A DNA stretch of 8,877 bases from assembly GCA_014860175.1 (NCBI GenBank), contig JACZKF010000342.1, forward strand, positions 1 to 8,877. The letters run 5' to 3'. Below, in pieces: positions 1 through 6,754 of this stretch. A program made the position numbers and the translations under genes. Numbering within the stretch: position 1 is the stretch's first letter; every line of letters begins with the position of its first letter. A model generated the notes under the pieces. The model ran no database searches. It saw only the letters and a program-made list of their open reading frames with translations, and was not told the DNA's origin. Source of the stretch: Desulfuromonadales bacterium. Lineage in GTDB: Bacteria > Desulfobacterota > Desulfuromonadia > Desulfuromonadales > JACZKF01.

Positions 1-149
1 ATCCCGGTCGGCACCAAGGCCCGCTCCCCCGGCGCCAGACGCAGTGGCGCCTCGAGGGCGGCGCACAGGTCCATGCCGGCTGCACCGGCGGTCATATAAC
101 GGGGGAGAACGGCCCCGTCACGCAATCGTTTGATGCGAAGCTCGACCAT
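1..149 (-). CDS. dut: dUTP diphosphatase (dUTPase), N-terminal fragment
   Basis: This is the first 49 codons of a trimeric dUTPase, which hydrolyses dUTP to dUMP and pyrophosphate. That keeps uracil out of DNA and supplies dUMP for thymidylate synthesis. The reading frame runs off the window at position 1. After a short N-terminal strand comes the family pattern LPRYMTAGAAGMDLCAA (about residues 15-31), which includes conserved motif 1 (AGMDL). It is followed by the proline/glycine segment APGERALVPTG, typical of the strand before motif 2. Catalytic motifs 3-5 would lie outside the window. Two in-frame ATG codons exist, at 149 and 155, and a TAA lies just upstream. I chose 149 because dUTPase N-termini are short, but 155 is equally possible. 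Neither start has a visible Shine-Dalgarno sequence. The gene begins about 40 bases after the M16 protease stop and is probably cotranscribed with it. Family assignment is firm; the start is not. Confidence 0.9.
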   Translation of the reverse strand, partial: MVELRIKRLRDGAVLPRYMTAGAAGMDLCAALEAPLRLAPGERALVPTG

Positions 150-194
150 GGCCATCAAAGGTTAAAGGGTGGAAGAGGGTAATTCAAGCGGGCA

Positions 195-1454
195 CTAGCT
201 GTCCAGAGTCAACTCCACCGATTTGAGGTCGGCTTTGGCTGCGTTGCCGATCACCTGCAGGTTCAGGTATTCGTCACGGAGGATCTCCTGGGCCAGCTCC
301 AGAATGCTCTCCCGGGTCACCTTCTGGATGCCGCTCAGCACCTCCTTCAGGCTCCCCTGGCGCCCCAGATAGATCTCGTTTTTGGCCAGCCGGGTCATGC
401 GGTTGTCGGTGCTTTCCATCGAGAGCAACAGATTGCCCTTGAGCTGCTCCTTGGCGGAATGCAGCTCCTCGACCGTCACCGGCTCCGAACGCAGGCGGTG
501 GAGTTCTCCGAGCATCGTCCGGATCACTCCCAGTGCCTCGCCAGGGGAGGTGCCGGCGTAAACGACCAGAGCCCCCGTATCCGAGTGACAGTTGAGGTAG
601 CTGTAGACGGAGTAGGCCAGCCCCTGCTCTTCACGAATTTTTTGAAACAGGCGGGAGCTCATGCTCCCGCCGAGGATAGTGTTGAGCAGGTAGGATTGGA
701 ACCGTCGCCCATGGTCCTGGGGCAGGGCACGGGTGCCGAGACACAGGTGGGCCTGCTCGAGGTCTTTGTCTTCGATACTGAGCCCGCGCCGGAAGGCGAC
801 AAAGGGGATGGTACTTCCCTTGCGGCCAGGGACCACCCGGCGGAAAGCACCATTGATGGTCGCGGTGAGCTGCTCATGCTCCAGGTTGCCGGCGGCGCAA
901 ATCAGGATATTTTTGCCGCAGTACTGCTCGGTCAGAAAGCCGAGCAGAGTGTCTCGGGAGAATTCGCCGACGCTCTCCTGTTTCCCCAGGACGGAATGTC
1001 CCAGGGGGTGATCGTACCAGAAGCGCTGGCTGAACAGATCATGGATAAGGTCATCGGGGGTATCTTCCTGCATATGGATCTCCTGCAGAATGACCCGCCG
1101 CTCCTTCTCTATCTCCTCGTGGTCGAAGACGGAATTAAGGACGATGTCCGACAGCAGATCGACCGCCATCGGCAACTTCCTCGCCAGCACCTTCGCGTAG
1201 TAGCAACTGAACTCACGGCTGGTGAATCCGTTCAGGACTCCGCCCACGGAATCGACTTCCTTGGCGATTTCGTGGGCGGTGCGCCGCCGGGTCCCCTTGA
1301 ACAGCATATGCTCAATGAAATGGGAGATCCCGTTTTGCGCCACAGGTTCGTGACGCGAGCCGTTCTCGACCCAAAAGCCGATGGTGGCCGAATGAGCGGC
1401 CGGAATCCGTTCGGTGATGACCCGGATTCCGTTCTCCAGAACCGATTTCTGCAC
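195..1454 (-). CDS. M16 family (insulinase-like/processing-peptidase) zinc protease
   Basis: The product is a 419-residue peptidase of family M16, subfamily M16B, close in size to mitochondrial processing peptidase beta and bacterial YmxG-type enzymes. The inverted zinc motif HxxEH is intact as HFIEH at residues 45-49. A downstream glutamate (E125, in VILQEI) has the spacing expected for the third metal ligand, so the enzyme looks catalytically competent. The C-terminal half carries the paired inactive-fold signature SSRLFQKIREEQGLAYSVYS. No signal peptide or membrane segment is visible, so a cytoplasmic location is inferred. The chosen start is GTG at 1454, with GGGGA five bases upstream. 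The open frame extends 30 residues further, but that part overlaps the end of pnp and does not resemble the family N-terminus (here QKSVLENGIRVITERIP). Only 14 bases separate it from the pnp stop, so cotranscription is likely. The physiological substrate is unknown. Confidence 0.93.
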   Translation of the reverse strand: MQKSVLENGIRVITERIPAAHSATIGFWVENGSRHEPVAQNGISHFIEHMLFKGTRRRTAHEIAKEVDSVGGVLNGFTSREFSCYYAKVLARKLPMAVDLLSDIVLNSVFDHEEIEKERRVILQEIHMQEDTPDDLIHDLFSQRFWYDHPLGHSVLGKQESVGEFSRDTLLGFLTEQYCGKNILICAAGNLEHEQLTATINGAFRRVVPGRKGSTIPFVAFRRGLSIEDKDLEQAHLCLGTRALPQDHGRRFQSYLLNTILGGSMSSRLFQKIREEQGLAYSVYSYLNCHSDTGALVVYAGTSPGEALGVIRTMLGELHRLRSEPVTVEELHSAKEQLKGNLLLSMESTDNRMTRLAKNEIYLGRQGSLKEVLSGIQKVTRESILELAQEILRDEYLNLQVIGNAAKADLKSVELTLDS

Positions 1455-1468
1455 GAACGTCCCCGCGC

Positions 1469-3562
<2,094 letters not shown>

Positions 3563-3568
3563 TTTAAT

Positions 3569-3574
3569 CTCCTT
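3569..3574 (-). promoter_or_regulatory. Ribosome binding site of pnp
   Basis: The minus strand reads AAGGAG, then ATTAAA, then ATG at 3562. This near-consensus Shine-Dalgarno with a six-base spacer decides the pnp start in favour of MAYHKVVV rather than the upstream TTG at 3583. Confidence 0.85.
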
Positions 3575-3587
3575 GTGCGGCAAAGCG

Positions 3588-3732
3588 CCTCATCCTGAGG
3601 TCTTCACTTCACCTGTGTAAGTGCCAGTTGGAAAAAATGGCAAAAGGAGGATGGCCTGAGACAGACTCCGCCCCCCCGCTTCAGTGCGGCAGGCCAGACT
3701 CTCTCTCCGGACAACCTCCAGAGCCATTTTCT
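3588..3732 (-). promoter_or_regulatory. Structured pnp leader / rpsO-pnp intergenic RNA (candidate RNase III or attenuator region)
   Basis: Four nested complementary pairs are visible on the transcribed strand. They are 3723-3732 with 3632-3641 (10 pairs, one G-U), 3715-3719 with 3646-3650 (5 pairs), 3690-3696 with 3652-3658 (7 pairs, UGGCCUG/CAGGCCA), and 3686-3689 with 3676-3679 (CCGC/GCGG with loop ACUGAA). Together they could form a branched or bulged hairpin of about 101 nt. Two smaller hairpins follow toward the pnp ribosome site: 3605-3623 (CACUU/AAGUG) and 3588-3600 (CCUCA-GGA-UGAGG). U-rich runs (UUUU and UUUUUU) lie within 3632-3645, so an attenuator is an alternative reading. In E. 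coli a long hairpin at the same place is cut by RNase III and lets PNPase repress its own mRNA. Equivalence here is inferred from position and pairing only. The region includes a seven-base C run (3671-3677) that is prone to sequencing or replication slippage. Confidence 0.5.
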
Positions 3733-3745
3733 TCCTGAAACCAAA

Positions 3746-3777
3746 GGCAGCAGCCCGAGTGAATAAAGCATGCTGCC
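3746..3777 (-). terminator. Possible weak rpsO terminator or 3'-end hairpin
   Basis: A perfect 7-bp inverted repeat (GGCAGCA/UGCUGCC on the RNA) begins 6 bases after the rpsO stop codon and has an 18-base loop. It is followed by UUUGGUUUC, a poor U-tract. The loop is long for an efficient intrinsic terminator, so partial termination, or 3'-end protection of rpsO mRNA with read-through into pnp, is the most that can be inferred. Confidence 0.35.
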
Positions 3778-3783
3778 CGGTGT

Positions 3784-4050
3784 TTACCTGCGGATTCCCA
3801 GTTGCTGAATGACGGTGCGATAACGCTCCACGTCTTTCATCTTCAGGTAGTCGAGAAGCCGACGCCTCTGCCCGACGATCTTGAGAAGACCGCGACGGGA
3901 GTGATGGTCTTTTTTGTGGGTACGGAAATGCTCGGTCAGGTACGTGATGCGCTCGGACAACAACGCAATCTGCACCTCCGGAGAACCGGTATCCCCCTCG
4001 TGGGTCTTGAACTTGTCAATGATTTCCTGCTTACGATCTGTGGCCAGCAC
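3784..4050 (-). CDS. rpsO: 30S ribosomal protein S15
   Basis: S15 is a primary-binding protein of the small subunit; it binds the three-way junction of helices 20-22 in the central domain of 16S rRNA and starts platform assembly. The 88-residue length is the family norm. The signature TEHFRTHKKDHHSRRGLL carries H41, D48 and S51, the residues known to contact 16S rRNA, and the C-terminal QRRRLLDYL segment is typical. The start is GTG at 4050, giving MLATDRKQEI, with the strong Shine-Dalgarno GGAGGT at 4057-4062. A longer frame beginning at GTG 4068 would translate the ribosome site itself as KGGG and is rejected. It lies between truB and pnp, the common bacterial order, and has its own candidate promoter upstream. 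S15 represses its own translation in several bacteria; a start-codon hairpin here makes that possible. Confidence 0.97.
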   Translation of the reverse strand: MLATDRKQEIIDKFKTHEGDTGSPEVQIALLSERITYLTEHFRTHKKDHHSRRGLLKIVGQRRRLLDYLKMKDVERYRTVIQQLGIRR

Positions 4051-4105
4051 TGTGCCACCTCCTTTCACTTCAGTATTCTAGTGTTCCCGGCCCTGCCGGA
4101 TGTGA
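4040..4105 (-). promoter_or_regulatory. rpsO 5' leader with start-codon hairpin (candidate S15 autoregulatory site)
   Basis: Two short perfect hairpins are visible in the predicted leader RNA. One is CCGGC-AGG-GCCGG at 4087-4099. The other pairs GUGGC (4054-4058) with GCCAC (4040-4044), placing the GTG start codon (4048-4050) in the nine-base loop and part of the Shine-Dalgarno in the stem. S15 mRNA-binding leaders are known in several phyla with unrelated shapes, so this is a plausible regulatory element. Function is inferred, and stems of five pairs can occur by chance in GC-rich DNA. Confidence 0.35.
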
Positions 4106-4111
4106 ATGTTG

Positions 4112-4141
4112 ATTATTAACATAAAGGGCTAACTCTGTAAA
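4112..4141 (-). promoter_or_regulatory. Candidate sigma70-type promoter for rpsO
   Basis: On the minus strand TTTACA (4136-4141) and AATAAT (4112-4117) each match the -35 and -10 consensus at five of six positions, with an 18-base spacer. The stretch is AT-rich in an otherwise GC-rich window. Transcription would begin near 4105, about 55 bases before the rpsO start. A 15-base near-palindrome, TGTTAATAATCAACA, covers the -10 and could be an operator, but no regulator can be named. This promoter would let rpsO-pnp and downstream genes be transcribed apart from infB-truB. Confidence 0.5.
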
Positions 4142-4154
4142 GGCATAACACACC

Positions 4155-4174
4155 CCTGATGCTCAGGCATCAGG
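4155..4174. repeat. Perfect 8-bp hairpin spanning the truB stop codon
   Basis: CCTGATGC and GCATCAGG flank a four-base loop that contains the truB stop codon (TGA, 4163-4165). No U-tract follows on either strand, so it is not a standard intrinsic terminator. It could stabilise or block the 3' end of truB mRNA, or be involved in processing between the upstream cluster and rpsO. Confidence 0.5.
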
Positions 4175-5071
4175 CGGGTGGAAGACCCGCAACAGAACGA
4201 AATCGCCCCTGGTTTCCTCTTCCCGCAGGGGGGCGTATCGCGCCACCGCCCGCAGCTCTTCCCCCGTCAGAAGGAGCACCACCGCGCCAGCTTCGGGCAG
4301 TTCCCCCTCCAGTTGCGCGACCGTGGGCGGAATGCCGTTACGCAGGCGACCGACCGCTTCGACGTTGAGCCGCAGCACCGGGAAGCCGCGCAAAGCCTCG
4401 CGCAGAGGGATGAGGGGCGGTTGGGCGGGCGCCTCGGCTTCGAGCTGTGCCAGAGCGACACTCTCACCGGCGGTGAAGGGGCCGCTGCGGGTTCGTCGCA
4501 ACGCGGTCAAATGAGCGCCGCAGCCGAGGGCCTCCCCGAGATCATGGGCCAGGGTACGGATATAGGTACCTTTGGTACAGTCGACCTCAAGGGTGACCAG
4601 GGGGAGTTGAACTTCGAGCACCTGCAGACGGTTGATCTGCACTTGGCGTTCATCCCGCTCTACCTCGATCCCCTGCCGGGCCAAGGTGTACAGAGGCACT
4701 CCGTTGCGTTTGAGGGCCGAGTACATCGGCGGCCGCTGCCGGATGCAGCCGGTCAAGGGGAGACAGGCCGCTTCGATGGTCTGACGATCGAGGTCTCCCA
4801 GCGGACGACGCTCAAGGACCGTCCCTTCGGCGTCCTGAGTATCGGTGCTCTCACCGAGTTTGAGGACGGCCCGGTAGCTCTTCTCCCCCCCCATAAGAAA
4901 CTCGACCAGGCGGGTGGCTTCTCCGACCGCCACCTGCAAAACGCCGGTAGCCATCGGATCGAGAGTGCCGGCGTGCCCAACCCGGCGGGTATGCAGCAAC
5001 CGCCGCACTCTCCGCACCACGTCGTGGGACGTCATCCCCTGGGGCTTGTCAATGATCAACAGACCGGTCAT
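4163..5071 (-). CDS. truB: tRNA pseudouridine(55) synthase
   Basis: TruB isomerises uridine 55 in the T-loop of most tRNAs to pseudouridine and also acts as a tRNA folding chaperone. The 302-residue product (E. coli 314) shows the catalytic loop GHAGTLDPMATGVL at residues 32-45, with D38 as the nucleophile. It also has the KSYRA segment around Y66, the QRPPMYSALK stretch at 112-121, and KGTYIRTLAHDLG at 167-179. The remaining C-terminal part is compatible with a PUA-type extension. The start is ATG at 5071 with GAAGGA just upstream, at tight spacing. An overlapping out-of-frame ATG lies four bases earlier. The gene begins 42 bases after nrnA, and the stop codon sits in a hairpin loop. No missing active-site residue was seen. 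Confidence 0.97.
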   Translation of the reverse strand: MTGLLIIDKPQGMTSHDVVRRVRRLLHTRRVGHAGTLDPMATGVLQVAVGEATRLVEFLMGGEKSYRAVLKLGESTDTQDAEGTVLERRPLGDLDRQTIEAACLPLTGCIRQRPPMYSALKRNGVPLYTLARQGIEVERDERQVQINRLQVLEVQLPLVTLEVDCTKGTYIRTLAHDLGEALGCGAHLTALRRTRSGPFTAGESVALAQLEAEAPAQPPLIPLREALRGFPVLRLNVEAVGRLRNGIPPTVAQLEGELPEAGAVVLLLTGEELRAVARYAPLREEETRGDFVLLRVFHPPDA

Positions 5072-5113
5072 ACATCCTTCAGGCCTAAAAGCCGGCTGGG
5101 GAGCGCAAACGCT

Positions 5114-6088
5114 TCAGACTTCGACTTCCGGCCCGAGCAGTGCTTCGACCTTGGCGATGACCGAGGCCCGGACCTCTTCCAGATCCCCGTCGACCACGGC
5201 GCCGGCCGCATTATGATGCCCGCCACCGCCGAGAGCCCGGGCCAGGGAGCCGACGTCGACTCTCCCTTTGGAGCGGAAACCGACTTTGAAGGCCTGATCC
5301 TTGACCTGGCGGAAAAACAGGGCCACTTCCACCCCCCGGATCGATCGGGGATAGTTGACGAAGCCATCGGTATGTTCAGGGCCGGCCCCGGTCTCGCGCA
5401 GCATCGCTTCGGTGACCGCTACCGAGCCGAGCCGCCCGCAGGAAGAGACGGTCAACGTCTGCAGAACCTTGGCCAGCAGCTGCAGCCGTTTGGCCGCCTG
5501 GTTCTCATACATTCCGGAGGCGATGTCCCAAGGGGAGACCCCCTTTTCGACCATGGCGGCGGCAATGCGAAACGCTTCCGGGTCGGCATTGGAATACCGG
5601 AAAGAGCCGGTATCGGCGAGGATCGCCGTGTAGATGCAGACCGCGACCTCCCGGGAGATGGCGATCTCGGCGGCAGAAAGCAGGCGGTAGATCATCGCCC
5701 CGGTGGCACTGGCCCCTTCATCGACCCAGTTGATCTCGCCAAAAGGTTCGGAATGGGGGTGATGGTCGATATTGATCAGCGCCCGGCAACGCTCCGCGAC
5801 CTGGGGGCCAGCACGGCGCAGTTCGCCGGCATCGAGGACAAAACCCAGATCGAAGGAGCCATCCAGGGTCGAGACCAGCTCTCGCGCCCCGGGAAGGAAG
5901 TCGAGAGCTTCGGGGACACCGTCGACATTGTAGGCGACCACCTGTTTGCCGGCCTCCCGCAAGGCGTTGGCCAAAGCGAGGGTAGAGGCAATGGCGTCGC
6001 CATCGGGGCCTTCATGAGAGGCGACGAGAATCCTCCCGGCGCCGCTAATTTTCGTCAGAATGGCCTTGATCGTCGGAGTCGTCGACAT
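5114..6088 (-). CDS. nrnA: DHH/DHHA1 phosphoesterase: oligoribonuclease (nanoRNase) and pAp phosphatase, NrnA type
   Basis: The product is a 324-residue member of the DHH superfamily (B. subtilis NrnA is about 313). Related enzymes degrade 2-5 nt RNA fragments to mononucleotides and dephosphorylate 3'-phosphoadenosine 5'-phosphate. Metal-binding motifs are in order: SHEGPDGDAIAS with D29 and D31, LDAGELRRAG with D86, DHH at 108-110, and ADTGSFRYSNA with D159. The DHHA1 substrate motif is GGGGHHNAAG at 287-296. The ATG at 6088 lies inside the end of rbfA (44-base overlap), preceded by a modest GCGGGA. No later ATG, GTG or TTG occurs before the first metal motif, so this start is hard to avoid. 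It probably substitutes for Orn in this lineage, acting downstream of PNPase. A specialised role such as cyclic-dinucleotide linear product removal is possible, but the sequence does not decide. Confidence 0.93.
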   Translation of the reverse strand: MSTTPTIKAILTKISGAGRILVASHEGPDGDAIASTLALANALREAGKQVVAYNVDGVPEALDFLPGARELVSTLDGSFDLGFVLDAGELRRAGPQVAERCRALINIDHHPHSEPFGEINWVDEGASATGAMIYRLLSAAEIAISREVAVCIYTAILADTGSFRYSNADPEAFRIAAAMVEKGVSPWDIASGMYENQAAKRLQLLAKVLQTLTVSSCGRLGSVAVTEAMLRETGAGPEHTDGFVNYPRSIRGVEVALFFRQVKDQAFKVGFRSKGRVDVGSLARALGGGGHHNAAGAVVDGDLEEVRASVIAKVEALLGPEVEV

Positions 6089-6422
6089 GAATTTCCCGCA
6101 GGAGGGATTCGATCCGGTTACCGTACTCGATGGAGGAGTCGTACTGGAACAGCAGTTCGGGGACGCGGCGCAGCCGCAGTCGCTGCCCTAGCTCTCGGCG
6201 CAGAAAAGGGGCGGCGTTGCGCAGACCCTTCTCCGTCTCCTGGCGAGCTTTCTCGTCGCCGATCACCGAAAAAAAGACGCGCGCCAATTGCAGATCGGGG
6301 GTCATTTCCACGCCCATGATGGTGACAAAACCAATCCGCGGATCCCGCAGCCCTCTTTGCAGAAGCTCCGATATTTCCTTGTGGATCTGCTCACCGACTT
6401 TATGCGCCCGCTGTGTTGCCAC
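6045..6422 (-). CDS. rbfA: 30S ribosome-binding factor A
   Basis: RbfA binds immature 30S subunits near 16S helix 1 and helps late maturation, notably in the cold. The 125-residue product has the single KH-like fold pattern: N-terminal AHKVGEQIHKEISELL, then DPRIGFVTIMGVEMTPDLQLARVFFSV, then LRRELGQRLRLRRVPELLFQYDSS. Where many family members have an Ala-x-Gly kink, this one reads AAP (70-72). The tail after about residue 110 is acidic (DDSDDQGHSDEN) and lies almost entirely in DNA shared with nrnA. The start is GTG at 6422, with GAGGT five bases upstream. That ribosome site overlaps the TGA of the DUF503 gene (TGAGGT), so the two are probably translationally coupled. Confidence 0.95.
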   Translation of the reverse strand: MATQRAHKVGEQIHKEISELLQRGLRDPRIGFVTIMGVEMTPDLQLARVFFSVIGDEKARQETEKGLRNAAPFLRRELGQRLRLRRVPELLFQYDSSIEYGNRIESLLREIHVDDSDDQGHSDEN

Positions 6423-6430
6423 TGGTGACC

Positions 6431-6718
6431 TCAGTATTGAAGGATTTCCGTGTGCCGTTCCCCGACTTCGGCATCGCCGAAGCTGGCGAGCTCGTCCTCG
6501 ATCTGCTCAAAAACCTTCAGGACGATGTCCCGGTCATAGCCGACCATGGCGAAGCCGAGTTCGGCCCGCTGCCATTGATCCTGCAGACCGGTTTCGGCAC
6601 AGGAGACGGGGAAGCGAACCCGGCAGCGATCGAGAATACGACGGACGATGCCGCGTTTTTCCTTCAGGCTGCCGGGGGAATAAAGAACCACATCGAGCCG
6701 CAAAATGCCGACCACCAT
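6431..6718 (-). CDS. DUF503 (YlxP-type) conserved small protein
   Basis: This is a 95-residue protein of the DUF503/YlxP family, recognised from LRLDVVLYSPGSLKEKRGIV near the N-terminus and the central stretch RFPVSCAETGLQDQWQRAEL. The family is widespread and usually sits between infB and rbfA, exactly as here. Its molecular role is not established; location suggests a link to ribosome assembly or initiation, which is inference. The start is ATG at 6718 with GGGGA six bases upstream, 36 bases after infB. It ends at the TGA forming part of the rbfA ribosome site. No signal peptide or membrane helix was seen. Many family members have FNVSVAE where this one reads FPVSCAE, a small variation. Confidence 0.88.
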   Translation of the reverse strand: MVVGILRLDVVLYSPGSLKEKRGIVRRILDRCRVRFPVSCAETGLQDQWQRAELGFAMVGYDRDIVLKVFEQIEDELASFGDAEVGERHTEILQY

Positions 6719-6754
6719 GGTGTCCCCGCCGGAAGGGGGAAGGTCCCCCAGGTT

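Noticed and set aside
156..190. Possible dut promoter (TTGAAT and TTTAAC)
   Set aside because: The spacer is only 15 bases, the -10 match is four of six, and the start site would fall at the ATG; the support is too weak to annotate.
3671..3677. Seven-C homopolymer as a phase-variation tract
   Set aside because: It lies in a non-coding leader, is short, and a change would not shift any reading frame; noted only as a possible sequencing-error site.
4051..4068. Six-residue N-terminal extension of S15 (KGGG)
   Set aside because: It would translate the Shine-Dalgarno sequence; the GTG at 4050 gives the standard 88-residue S15.
4178..6319. 713-codon plus-strand open frame opposite truB, nrnA and rbfA
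   Set aside because: It is antisense to three well-recognised genes and its composition is that of a GC-rich shadow frame, with no recognisable domain.
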